Source of the DNA: Labia minor
Lineage: Eukaryota > Arthropoda > Insecta > Dermaptera > Spongiphoridae
Reading direction: 5' to 3'
Assembly: GCA_963082975.1 (NCBI GenBank)
Contig: OY720350.1
Span: forward strand, 46,082,734 to 46,146,733
DNA length: 64,000 nucleotides
Shown here: positions 48,036 to 61,055 of the stretch, piece after piece
Position numbering within the stretch: the first letter of the stretch is position 1
How the letters are laid out: every line of letters begins with the position of its first letter
Position numbers and translations under genes: made by a program
The notes under the pieces: generated by a model
The model's input: only the letters and a program-made list of their open reading frames with translations
Told to the model about the DNA's origin: nothing
Database searches by the model: none

Positions 48036-51000
48036 TCTAATATTTAATTCAGCTATAATTTTATTTTTATTATTTTATTAATTTATTAATATTTTTAGTT
48101 ATATATTTTGCAACATTAGTGAATATTAAAGATAAAAATTTAATTTGAAAAATAAATAGTAGGATTATAAGAAAATCTTTACCCCTAAATGGAAATATGT
48201 ATAAGCGTTTAAAAATTCTTTTGTCTTTTTCTTTGGGGTCACTGTCCGAGAAATAAAGAATAATTAATGAACTATGCCTATTGTTCGTTATGGAAGAATG
48301 ACTACCAGTACTAGACATAGAATACTTAAAAACTAGATAATATATATACATATATTCTTAGAATAATTAATGGCTTTAAAATAGATAATATAAAAGAGAT
48401 AATATATATAATGAAAAATATATTTCTGAGTATTATAAGTCATTTAAATCTTAAGTTAAAGGGAGAAGAGAGTGAATCAAATAGAAAAGCAATGAATATA
48501 AATAATTGACTAGATATGATGAAATTAAGAGTTAAGAGTTAAACTCAAAGGGTTATTCTTCATGATTAACGAAATCATTCCATTTATTTGTATATTTTGT
48601 CTAATATATGTTATAATAATTTAAATATTTATGTAATTTTAATATATTATATTATTTTATTATTATTCAAATGAGAAACTCTGTTCTAAATTTTAATTAA
48701 ATTAAGTTTTTATTTTAAAAATAAAGATTTATTGTTTTAATTCAAATGTAATGATAAAAAAATAACCAATTTGTGATTATAGTTTCAATATATTTATAGA
48801 AAATTATCTATATTATCCGATTTTTTTTAAACATTTCACAATGTTAAAAAAATCATGTTCGATTTATATTAATCATTTATTTCAATATAAGATATCAAAA
48901 TGAATTATATATATAATTTTAAAGTTTTTTTTATTTATTAATATTTCTTATATTATTTTATATTTCTTATATATAACTAACTTATTTCAAAGACAAAACA
49001 TTCTAAAGGTATTTAAATTTCTTTATATTGAACTTTGAAAATCTTACATATTGTGTTTATCATAAAAATAGTTTAGTTGCAAATTGAAGAAAAAACAAAT
49101 AATTTTGATATGGGATGACAAGGATATTTTGTATATAGTTTATATCGAAATTTCCACTATCCGATTTCCTCCTTTATCAAATCAAAAACACTGCGGATAT
49201 GCATGTTATAAATTCTTTATCAAGAGATAATTTTAATAAAGAATGGAAAAAAATAAAATAAATTCAATTTGATTTTTATATTATTTGAAACACTGATCTT
49301 TAATTATTAATTATTTTAATAATTATAAAACACACATTTTCTTGTGTTAATAAGGTGCAAGTAAATGAATTATATTCTAATATTCAGATCTCAAAATTTA
49401 AAGATAAAACACGAATATAAGATAGATAACATTATAAGAAAAAAGAATTAAATAATATTCTCTTAGTTTTTGATTTACGGGCATTTTTTGAAAATCGTGA
49501 ATATTACTTTACTAGAAAAAATATCGAAAGTTGTGACTACAAATTTTCATATTTAATAATGTTACAAAATTCCAACTAACATTGCTCTTGTCACAATTTA
49601 GAAAATAACTAACTGTATCATACTTTTAGAGAAAAAAAAATATTTCTGCCAAATTCTTATGATAAAAAACTAAATTTGTCTATTATCATCTTAGAAAAAA
49701 ATTTAAATTATGTAAAAAAAAAAAAAAAAATTGACCCAATCAAGTTATCAAAATTCGATTAAACTTGATAACTTAGTTCCAATACATATAATTTTTAACA
49801 TGAAAAGAAGTTTAATTTATTCAAATATATATATTTTCAATTAAAGTAAATTTTCAAAATAATAAATGTTTTTATATTTAATATTTAATAATATTTAAAA
49901 TTTAAAATTTAAAGTTACAATTAATAATAATTTGATTTATGAGGGAAATGATATCTGGAAAAAAAATCTTTGGTTCATGTTATTATTTGAGTTAAATGAA
50001 ATTATACAATATATATAATTATAATGTATAAAATAATATTTCATCTAATATACTATAAATGAAATAATTCCAATATTGTTTTTTACGATAAAATTTAGAT
50101 GATAAATAGTAATGTTATAAATAAACAAATTTCAGTCCAAAAATAAAAATAAACCTAAATTTTGTTTATAACTATTCTTGACCTCTTTACAGTTAATGCA
50201 CTTTTACATTTAGGGATACTTGTAATAATTATGCCAAAAACTTCGAAGAAATGTCCGTAAACAGGGTCGAAATTATTGTAGGAGCAAGATTCAAGTCACA
50301 ACCCTACATAGGTACATAATTAATTATAAAATTAATCGAAAGTAGGTTTGAGGGGAAAGGGGTATAGTATAATTATAATTATAGTAATTAATAAATTATA
50401 AATAAATATCGTTTAAGAAAAATAAAACAAATTCATATATTTATATATATATTATTTTAATTAATTATATATATATATAATTTATGACATTTAAATTTTT
50501 TGTATAAATAATTTTTTTTCCGAAGAACAAAATAAAATTAGAAAAAAATATTACAAATAAAAGAAATAGATTTTGAAGATATATAAATATAGTTTTTAAA
50601 TAAACTTTTTTTTAAATAAACATTTATAATAATAAACATAATTTTGTAATACAAGTGGTATTTTTTAAATAGAGATTTTATATATTATAAACATTTATTT
50701 TAAAACAATAATTGTATTCCAATTATAATTTATGTATTTCAATAATTCATAAATTACAATATTTAAGTTGTAATAATCTCAAATCACATTAAGTAATATT
50801 TATTTTTATAAGTTTCTCACTAAAATAGAGCCAGAGAATGAAATTCAGTTGAAGAATTATTAATAACTTCAAAAATGAATTTCTTAGGCAAAATGAGAAC
50901 TAGCTAACGTATAAAAAAAATATCCACTTTTTACCCCTAAGTCTCATTTTGATGTTCCCGTTTATTACTGAATTTTGTTGGTCAATAACTATAAAAGTAC

Positions 51001-54000
51001 ACATTTTTCACAAATATAAATATTCATTATATAATCATTCATCAATATATATTAAATAATTTTTTTAATCACATTTAGTGATTTTATTAAATAAATATAA
51101 ATATTATTATCTTTGATTTTTCATCAGGTTTTTTGTTCTAAACAAAAAAGAACATTTATAAATATCTCAATAAAACTTTGAAATTAATTAATAACAATCA
51201 TACCTTATAGTTTAAAATCATTTTTCCTTTGTGTACATATGAGATCTCTTTTATATATATATTTATATATATTACAATTTCTTCTTTTATTTTAAAATTT
51301 ATAACAAAATTAAAATAATAAATATAAAAATAACATTTAAATAGGAATGTAATTTAAAAAGAAAATAATTTATTATTTTATATGCAATAAACGGGTGATT
51401 TTGGAAGAGTGGTCTGGAATGAATGACCATGATATTTATTGTTAATTCTTTTTGCCCTCATGAAAAATATTTGCATTTGTCTTAAGGCACTGTGCTTAGG
51501 GAATTCAAATCGATAAATCTTCTTCGACTATTTTCATAGTATTTTGATCTTAGCTTTTCTTTTTGAAGATAAAATAGTATTACTTTTATTAAAAAATACA
51601 TATATAAATAAAAAAACTAGTCTTGAATAGTTAAAATAGAATTGAACAATTATTAATTGTAATCTGAATTTAAAGCCAAGATGGATATTTGTATTAAGGA
51701 GGTTAAAAGCATTTTATAAAAACATTATATATATTTTTTCATATCCATCTTTAAAAGCATTTTTTTTAAAAATAATAGCATTTCTTTGATATTTATTTAA
51801 TTATATCACTTATAATATATAATATTATATTTATTTTATAAATTTTTATTTTTTTTTTTTTGAGATCACGACCTCCTTATTTTGTACTTTTTTTTAATTA
51901 TTCTTAAATAGTAACATGAAGAGATGAATGTGAATGAATCTTCAGAAGACATTTTTGAAGTAAATAATCCTATTATGATTTACTTATTATTTTAACTTAA
52001 TATAAAATGAAATTTAAAATAAATACAACTATTAAGACTTTCTGAAAAAAAAAAAAAAAAAAATAGATAAGTTTGGAAAATATCAATATGATGTATCAAG
52101 AAATTAACTTTTCTTTGTAATAAAAATATAAAGTTTTCTTTCATTATTTTCTCAAAAAGTCTTACATATTTGTAATAATAATCTATTGAAAGGAATATAT
52201 ACAATCCCTCTTTAAATGAAACAACATATTTTTTCTTTGTCAAAATTCTTACGAAATGAATTGCATATGAAGTAAATTAAAAAGGCATAAATTTATTTTA
52301 AATTCTTTGAATTTTATATTACATTTATTTGATATGTTTATAGTTTAATAAATAAATAAAAAAATATTAAAATAAATAAAATAAATACTATTAAAACTGT
52401 TAAAGGTATATTAAATTATTTAATTATAATTTTACACATAATTTTGATCAAGATCTTAAAATTTTATATGAAAATACGAAACTCTTTAAATAAAGAGAAG
52501 TTAATTGGGAAATTTAGAAATGAAAATTAAATAAGATTCAAAATTTTATACAACTTTATCTGAAGTTTCTAGAAAAAATTATAAACGTGTATAATCTTAA
52601 TTCTAATAAATTTCTTAAAATTTCATTATTTAAATCCCGGGTTATTATTATTATTAATTTTTTATGAACAATTCATATTTAACTACAATTGAAAAAATAT
52701 GTAGAAATTTGCTAATTTTTATGAAAATTCAAAATTAATTTTAAAAATTAATAATCAAATTTTCTTCCAATAAATAGATAAAGAGAGATGTACATTTTCT
52801 TCCACTTATATACACTTAATATTAATATTTGTAGAAAAACAAACATTCAAAAATGCCTTTTGATATTACGATATAGACAATTATATAAATGTATTACGGT
52901 GGGTGACTTACGTTTATGACTCATTTAATTAATACGATTATGATATTAAATATTTAATATAAAAAACTATGAAGATGCCATATATTATTCAAGATTTAAA
53001 ATGATTTTTCTGATTGAATTTCGCTTTAAATATAATGATGTTTTTTTATAAATATTAAGCATTGATAAATAAAATGAAAATTTTTAAAATAATATTGAAT
53101 TATATTGACTAGTATTTTTTTTTAAATTTTTTATATTTTGAAATGAGATGAAGATATCTTCTCACATTATCAAAATTCTATAAATTTTTTAAAGCTTTTT
53201 CTATAAATTGAAAATAAATATAAAAGAATTAAGATAAAAAATCAATAAAAAGAAATCTCTTTGTTTAGAGGGCATTAAATTGTTTTAAATATGGACGTAA
53301 TGAAAAATTTCCTAATTAATCGGAAATAATTTTCAGAAAGGGTCTCCAAACCAAGAGTTGGAAATGACTCATGAATGATTAAATTAATATAAATACATTA
53401 TGTATATGTATATACATATATATATATAAGATATACATATCTAAAGGTAATGTATACAATTTGTTGGATTTTATTTCATCGGTTTTAATGCCGCTTCCAA
53501 ATTTTAAATTTCTAGAAATAAATTTTTTTCACATATTTATTATTAAAATTTTTCTAAATTCAATTTTAATATAAAAGTGTATATAAAACAGCGATGATAC
53601 TAAAATACCTATTTCAAATTAAAAAATAAATAAAAGATAAATAATTTAATTTAGTCTTACGTAATTCAATTAACTAATTCAATTAACTAATATTTGTCAT
53701 AATTACTACTAAAATTACAAATACAGATATTCTTTTTTTGTTTCTAGTTTTTAATTTTTTTTGTTATTTTTATATTTTAATTTCTATATTTTTATATACT
53801 TTTAAAAAACTAGATAAAAATGATAAATTTTTTAAATTTTATTTTGTTAAAATTATTTAAAATAATGGGTTAAATTTAGATTTATATTATAAATATATTA
53901 ACTAATATAGCAAGTTGCGACTTGTTAAACCGATAAAATGAATTATTTGAAAACAAAATCAAAAATTATAAAAAACTGCATTGACAATTAAAATCATTAA

Positions 54001-54630
54001 AAAAAATCCGAAATATAAAAATTAATAAATAATTAGTTTATAGATTATATAAAGTAACAAAATATTAATTCCTCAAGCCATGAGAGTGACGTTGACTTGA
54101 AACTTTTTTGAAAATTTAATTCTGAAAAAAAGGAACTTTTATTTAAAATACTATAATAATTTTAATCACATTCCGAAATAGAGGGTTGGAGACCCTAATA
54201 ATTATAAAAAGGGCCTCTATTATGGCGTTAGAGAAGATTCCATGCAACTTTTTTTGATTTTTTTTAAGTCTTTCTCTCCTAGACCATACGATTTAAAATT
54301 TACCCCCACATATATACTCAACAAATATTCATTATCACTTATAATTTCACAGTTGTTAAGATCAACCCTAGTAAAGTATGTATTAGTATATAAAAACATT
54401 CAATCCAAATATTCTTACTATATATATTTATATATATTATTTTTTCTTTTTTTTAAATCAATATATTCATTTTTTTCTTTATTTTGTTTTTATAAATATT
54501 TTTTTATACTACGCATTTAAATGAGTTGAACTCCAATATATATATATTTTTATATATATATAATTTTGTTAACGCGTAGTTTTTTTATATACATATATAT
54601 CTTGCTTTTTAAATAGATATATATATTATT
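48036..54630. other. Gene-free AT-rich stretch downstream of cyclin G
   Basis: Only short chance frames. Patches at 50210-50310 and 51385-51535 are slightly less AT-rich. Nothing supports a gene, RNA or named transposon. Confidence 0.45.
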
Positions 54631-54634
54631 TTTC

Positions 54635-54640
54635 TTTATT
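54635..54640 (-). terminator. Poly(A) signal of cyclin G
   Basis: AATAAA on minus about 40 nt after the stop codon, within an A/T-rich 3' UTR; another overlapping copy is adjacent. Confidence 0.5.
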
Positions 54641-54677
54641 TTTTATTTTAATAATAAACTTATTATATCTATTCAAT

Positions 54678-56758
54678 TCAAACGGGCGGTTCCATATCAC
54701 CATGCTGTTGTTCACTTGAAGACGAAAGAATATTCGACTCTAAGAAAGGGTCATTTTCTTTTTCGTACTCAGCAAAAGATTCGTCGGAACTTGAACTTGG
54801 AGTTCTAAAAAAAGATTCATTCATTCATTCAGTTGGATCGGTAAAAAAAATATCAACTTTTTAAGAAATTTAGGTAAATTAATTTTATATATTAAATAAA
54901 TAAATATTTTTCTAGAGCAATATACTAATTTCTATTCCAAGATTCTTCTAAGATTTAAATAAAATAAATTTTTTCTGTTTAAAAAAATTACCTGTCTCGA
55001 TTGGACTTTGAATCGGAACGAATCGGCGAGACCTGCTCGACGATAGTTGGTAATGTCAAATTAAGTCGATCGGTGGGTCTTAATAGACGGAGTGTTCTCT
55101 GGGACACTCTCCAGATTAGACGTTGACGATGCGGCATTTGGCATTGATCATGATATTTTTCGAGAATATCTTTAACAATATTTGCGCAGAAAAAGGAGTT
55201 TTCACATTTGCACATATACTTTATACTATTCGCAAATTTCACCAATTGACCAAGATTCAATGGTAATTCATCAGTTTGTAATTGGGCTACTCGGGACTCC
55301 AATTGCTCGCACAATAATACTAAAGCCAGTTCACTGGGCCGATAACTGGCACAATTAGAATCACATGCGAGAAATTCAAGATATTGAATTAACTCATCCC
55401 AAGAAGCAATTAAATTTTGAAGGCCTAAATTCGTTGCAACTACACTGAATAAACGATGAAATAGTCGCAAAAAGTCTAAAGATGTAATTGGCAGAGTTCC
55501 TGGCCCTGTGCCAAGTTTGGTTTCAATAATGTGAGCCATCCTTTTCATATCACCAAGAGTACATTTACATTGGGAGATGGAAACAAGATCCTGGGGCTCC
55601 GGCACAATAGTTTCTACTGATCCATGATTGGCAACCATTCTCGCTGCGAGATGAAAACAAGATACTGAAATACATGCCATATGTTTAGGCCGAACCTAAA
55701 ATAAAAAAAGATGTTATCATTTACAATTTATTAATGTTTTCTTTTTATTTGTAATGTAAATTTTTATTATCAGTTTATTATAAATTTATAAAGTTTCTAT
55801 CAGCAAATGAATTGAAAATAAACAATAAATTAAGAGATTGAGGATTTTTGGTCTATTTAATATTTATCTTATATTGAACAATAAAAATACATTGGAAACA
55901 GAGAATTCTAATTTATTTTTTGTTATGTAACTTGAAAAAATAAATAAAATTTAGCTTACCTTCATTTTAGTTAAAAATCGATCCATTAAATTGATAGCAA
56001 TAAAAAGAACTTCCCTTGGCATATCATACCAAACTTTAAGACATCGAAGGACATGAGCAGAGCCATCGCGAATGCCAGAGGTAACCTCAGGGCTACAGCC
56101 AGGAGCGCCACCTGAAACATCCAATCAACAAAGCCATTGATGAGAAAGAAGCCTAAGAGGTCTTGAGGTCAGGTCAACGACCAATGATACTTTCCCCTAT
56201 GAAGCAATAACTAAATGAAAAAAATAACACAAACAAAGTATGCTTTTCATATTTTCATGATAATAAACGTCTTAACATATTTTTATTTATTTTATTTATC
56301 TTATTGGGAAAGATTTTAGTGTATAATACATACACATATTTAAATTATTTAGTAATTATTCATTAATATAATAAATTAATATAATATAATTAATAAATAA
56401 AATAAAACAAAATTATTTACAAATTAAAATAGTTTATAAAAAAAATTTAATGATTTGCAAATACGTCTAAATTTGACTGATGTTTATTTAAAAAAAAAAA
56501 ATTGGAAAATTTAAACTGATAAATTAATTTTTTCTATTTTAGATGTTTAAAAATTAAATTTCTCAAATTATAAATATAATATAGAAAATTAAATTATTAA
56601 TTTCAACAATGTTAAAAGAATATAATCGTACCAGCCGTCGAAAAATTTAAATGGGGTTGAAACTTCACTTCACAGTCTAAGGCTTCCTGAATCTTAGATG
56701 TCAGTTGAACTTGGATTTGGATAGAAATTTCATCTTCATTCAAAGTAAGTTGTTCCAT
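54678..56758 (-). CDS. CycG: Cyclin G
   Basis: Coding exons 56632-56758, 55960-56111, 54992-55695 and 54678-54804 (1110 nt, 369 residues). All introns are GT-AG. The cyclin box runs from about residue 45: EVLFIAINLMDRFLTKMK, then VRPKHMACISVSCFHLAAR, then ISQCKCTLGDMKRM. This order and the KPKH-(L/M)-ACI-type motif are typical of cyclins G1/G2 and Drosophila CycG. The C-terminal half keeps family motifs (PSELALVLLCEQLE, RLIWRVSQRT, LTLPTI). The Ser-rich acidic tail ends GDMEPPV. Cyclin G proteins act in cell-cycle, growth and p53/PP2A-linked control rather than driving a CDK. The start is the first ATG after an acceptor at 56851 (MEQLTLNEDE). An upstream in-frame exon at 57038-57109 could add 55 residues. 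A non-coding first exon probably ends at 60550. Confidence 0.92.
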
Positions 56759-57037
56759 TTTTATTTTCTTTATTGATTCTTTTTTAATGTATGAATAGAA
56801 GACTAGGTGAAACGGCGGCGGTGGCGCAACGATGGCGGTAGCCCAAAAGACCTGAAACAAAAAATATTTTCTTTTATTAATACAATGATCAAATGACAGG
56901 TACTTTAAGATAAAAAAGAATTAATTATTCTTTGGCAACTTCCTTTGCAAGATGAATTTATTTATTAATTATTCCCCATCTAGTTTACCCTAAAGAACCC
57001 TTCTTTTTCAAAATCAGTTTTAGATAATATGCCCTAC

Positions 57038-57109
57038 TTGTCGTAATATTTGCTTGGCATAATGTAGTTTACGCAAATCATCAGTTTCATCATTTTCATT
57101 TGGGGCCAT
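57038..57109 (-). CDS. Candidate alternative first coding exon of cyclin G
   Basis: A minus-strand ATG at 57109 opens MAPNENDETDDLRKLHYAK, then QILRQ, and meets a possible donor CAA|GTAGGG at 57038/57037. Spliced to the acceptor at 56851 it stays in frame (phase 0) with no stop through to the assumed MEQLTL start, adding 24 + 31 residues. The surrounding 57020-57165 stretch is less AT-rich than the intron and includes GCCCGTGAGCCGTTAATGG upstream, which could be a promoter or UTR. The 31 joining residues look more like translated UTR than protein, so this may be chance. Confidence 0.35.
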
Positions 57110-57169
57110 AGAAACAAAATCTATTTTCATTCGCTTAACGTCAGAGGTCCATTAACGGCTCACGGGCAA

Positions 57170-59750
57170 AATTAAAAATAATAAAATTGATTATAACCAT
57201 TTAATGTTTATCTATGATTTTTATTTTATTTGAATTACCAATAATTATATATGAGCATATTTTAATTAAAGGTTAAATAATCCATTAATTGTCTAGATTT
57301 AATAAAACATTTTATTTTTATTGATTATATTTAGGAATAAAAAAAATGAAAATTTGAAAAAATTTTTGATTAATTTTCAATATAATAAATAATCTGAACT
57401 AGAAAGTTCACTTAGAAAAGTGTAAATAAAGTAAATATTTTGAAAATTCAAATTGACGAGTGAAAGTAAATAGTATAGTCTAATAAGTTACCAAAAAACA
57501 TATAATTATTTTAAGACTAATTAATTCGATGTAAATATTTAACCTGGATAGATGAAAATTAAAAGTTGATTAAAATAATTAAAATTTCAGAAATAATTTT
57601 ACTTTCAAAATATTTAAATTTAAGTACTTTGATAAATGTAAATTTATTTATTAAGAAAAAGTTCTTCAAAATCATTTTAACCAGCCCACTATTCAAAATT
57701 ATCAGGTATTGGTTTCTAAAGGTCATATAAAAAAATCTAATGCGTAATTTTTACAAAAAAAAACTAACATTGTGTTATTTTAATTCCATTAATATATAAA
57801 TTCAAAGATAATAAATGTAAACTTTTTCAGTTTTTTAAATAGTTATATTAGTAATATTTAGTTAATATATAATATCTATTTAATATGGAATAAATAATGA
57901 AATATGTTTATTCTATTCTTTTGCGTAGCAATTAATTTGATAATGATTAATAATTAAATGATAAGGAAGTGTTTACCCGTTAATTTAGTGTTTTTTTAAT
58001 TTATTTTTAAAATCATTAGATAAAAAGATTAATGAATTTCACATAATCTGTTTCAGTTAAAATATTTTTGGCAATTTAAAATAGTATATATCAAAAAAAA
58101 ATATTTTGCAGTCGTCATTTGATCACAATTAATTTATTTCTAAAAAATATAATTTCAATCCATATTCTGTTTCGAAACATTTATTATTACCATTGTTCAT
58201 ATAAAAATTAATATAATTTCATTAGAACAAAATAAACAAAAAACAATTTTAAAATCAACGATTTATTTAAAATTGCTACTTGATTAATTAAGAAATCGAT
58301 TAAGGTTAAATTTTAAAATAATTATTTATTGGTTTTATATATAAAAGTAGAAAAGGAATATTTAAAGAATTGTATCTAATTTTTCAGTCTAATAAGAATA
58401 TAAATTATACCAAATAATTTGTTCCAAATCAATGAATATAAAAGAAAATTATAAAACTAAAAAAGATTAATTGCTATTATTTAATTATTCATCTATGAGA
58501 GGGTGAAACTAAACTGAAAAAATAAATACCTTGAAATCTATTATTTTACTTATAAGTAAAGTTTATTTTTAACAAAAACTATTAATTTTATTGATTATTT
58601 ATTTAAAAAAAAATTTCTATACTTTACATTTCTTATATATTTTTTACGTTAAATATATTATTTGGTTGTAATTAAGATAAGTAAATCCGAAATAACAAAA
58701 AAGATGATCCAATGAAAGAATAATTAGTCCCTATTTGAATTTTATTTACTCAAATTTTTTTTTTAGAAAATCACTAGAGCGTATCTCAAACAAATGGAGT
58801 TTCAGTGAAATGTCGCATCTGTTACCAAAACACTTGGGAATGTAAACTATAATTCAGAGATGGGAAAAAAGAATAAATACATGGGAAATAATTAAAATTA
58901 TAATAAAAAATAACCATATTTAATTACATAGAAAAGCATAAGTCTTCGTTGTGCATAGATAGATAGATAATGTATATTTTAATGAACTTTTAAACAATAT
59001 ATATATATAGCAAATAATATAATAATATAATAAAAAATAATAATTAAAAATTTGAAATTGTATAACTAAACAAAAAATAAAGAAATAATTATTTTATCTT
59101 GTATTATTTTTAACTAAAGAATCAAAAATAAAACAATAACAAATCGAGAGATTGTTTATAATAATATGAATTCCACAATTGAGATATGATAAATTGTTTT
59201 CATTTGTTATTTTCAAAATTAATAAAATAGATACGTCAATAAGCTCTAATCTAAACTATTGAAAAAATGAAATGAAATTCAGCAATTTTTATGATTTTCG
59301 TCTGTATATATATATATACATATATATATATAAAAATCACGAAAACAATTTTTTTTCATTTAAATAAGGTTCTGCGATTAGTATTGTTTATATTTTTTCA
59401 TTAAAAAAAATAGTAAAAGCAAAAAATCATCATTTAGTAAATTAAAAAAATTAATATTTATTAAACATCTATCGGTTAAATACAAATATAAACCATTAAA
59501 TAAATAAATCAAGAAGGTACAAATATTAAAATCTAGCTAAACTCAATTAAATACTAAAACCCAAAATAATAAAAGAAAATAACTATATATAATTTTAGAA
59601 GATAGAAAATAATTGTTATATTTTATAATATAAATGTGATGTGATTTAATTTAATTATTTAAAAAACGATTTAAAATTCTTCCTTAAAATAATTGAGATA
59701 TTCAATGAAATGAAATAATTTTGAAATCAATAATAAAGTATCGGGTGCGA
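57170..59750 (-). other. 5' intron of cyclin G
   Basis: AT-rich, no coding exon. A small patch at 58780-58855 (CTAGAGCGTATCTCAAAC, GTCGCATCTGTTACC) is less AT-rich and could be an intronic control element. Confidence 0.4.
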
Positions 59751-59754
59751 AAAT

Positions 59755-59990
59755 GTACTGACCGAATTGCACAGGGGGTAAATGACGGTTAGTTGTTCCG
59801 CTCCTGGGGCCTAAATAAATGTAGTCAACGGTTTCAAATGTGATTTGAGACTGAAAGAGCCTTGTAAATGCTGAAAGTTCTTTGCCGATTGCATTTGACA
59901 GGTTCAAGCGAGTCGGTGCCTGTCGATTGGATCGCTTATTCATCCATCCAAAGGATTCGAGAAGTTTCCCCCAAAGAGTCCTATTTTTTC
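59755..59990 (-). other. GC-raised segment with a 90-codon minus frame, perhaps an alternative 5' exon
   Basis: The minus frame from 59943 reads MNKRSNRQAPTRLNLSNAIG and continues about 60 codons before turning AT-rich. A possible donor TTCG|GTCAGT lies at 59763/59762. Spliced to the cyclin G acceptor at 56851 it would be out of frame and stop quickly, so if it is an exon it is more likely non-coding. No domain was recognised. Confidence 0.3.
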
Positions 59991-60164
59991 AGAATCCCAT
60001 CAAAAGTATATCTCCAATCCATCATCAAATTCTTAAATAGATTTCTTTCTTTTATTTAAATAAAATGATCAAAGGGTCGATAAAGGACGTTTTAAAAATA
60101 ATTTGATGAATTTTCAAGGATAAAAAGTTAAATATATATAAATGAATATTATATATATATATTT

Positions 60165-60180
60165 ATATATTAAAACAGAT

Positions 60181-60215
<35 letters not shown>
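60165..60215. repeat. TA microsatellite
   Basis: Long AT/TA run in the cyclin G 5' intron. Confidence 0.85.
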
Positions 60216-60217
<2 letters not shown>

Positions 60218-60549
60218 AAATTAAACTTAATTGTCATTATCGAATAAAGTATCCCTTCGTTTGAATCGGTTCATCCTTGGACTCATTACATAATTTTTAA
60301 ATTCTAGAAATTCGAATTTTTATAAACTTTGGTATTCTTTTTTCCTTTAATTTTACTTTCTTAACATTAATTATTCTAATATTTTTTTCTTACATAAATA
60401 AGTACTTTTTTCTGATTCTTAAAAATAATATCTCAACTGACAATTTGAATTTTACCCAGAAAGACAAAAGAAAATGTATAGCTTTTCAACAATAACACTT
60501 ATGAATATATTAATAATTAAAACTATAGAATTCAAAGAATTTTACTCAC

Positions 60550-60740
60550 CTCTTGAGATCCTTTTAACGAAGTTCTTTTTTTTACTGCATGAACACAATC
60601 CTAAGATGAATCGAAATAGTTTGAAAAGATGACAGTTAAGAAATGATGGCTGGCGTTGTTTTCGTTTTCCCCAGCAAAGCAGCTGATGCAATAGGACGCT
60701 TCTTGCCTAGTAATCCCTCCGCTACCTTGACAACACCCAA
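60550..60740 (-). promoter_or_regulatory. Probable non-coding first exon of cyclin G
   Basis: Minus-strand consensus donor CAAGAG|GTGAGTAAAA at 60550/60549. Upstream is about 150 bp of less AT-rich sequence (CAGCAAAGCAGCTGATGC, CCCTCCGCTACCTTGAC on plus). The exon would be 5' UTR joined to the acceptor at 56851. The transcription start is not visible. Confidence 0.5.
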
Positions 60741-61055
60741 AACCTAAACATTATATCTCATTTTTCAATAAAAATAATATATATATAACATTATTATCTA
60801 AAATAATTTATGAATGTTATAAATAAAACTGTATTTTTTTAAAAATCTTAGAATCTATTAAGAACTATTTTGTTTATTCTATAAATTTTATGTCATCATC
60901 CGAGCAACGTTGCCATATTGTCTTGTTTTCCCCTCATGTCCCACTCAAAAACTTTCTATTTATAACGCTTAACCGATTTGAATTTTTTTATTTCTAAACT
61001 TGCATATCAAGCTTATGCCCTTTCTTGTACATAATACATTTTTATTTATTTCACA
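60741..61055. promoter_or_regulatory. Short intergenic region between divergent cyclin G and exonuclease genes
   Basis: About 300 bp separate the probable start of cyclin G (minus) from the ATG of the exonuclease (plus). It includes a less AT-rich patch at 60896-60945 (CATCCGAGCAACGTTGCC). A shared bidirectional promoter is likely but inferred from spacing alone. Confidence 0.45.

Noticed and set aside
48070..48351. Minus frame with MSSTGSHSSITNNRHSS and a GTAAAG donor-like site at its end
   Set aside because: Short and AT-rich, with no recognisable domain and no matching downstream exon in the gene-free stretch. It could be chance.
54170..54235. Inverted TAGAGG/CCTCTA pair, possible hairpin
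   Set aside because: The stem is only about 7 bp with no terminal repeats or target duplication.
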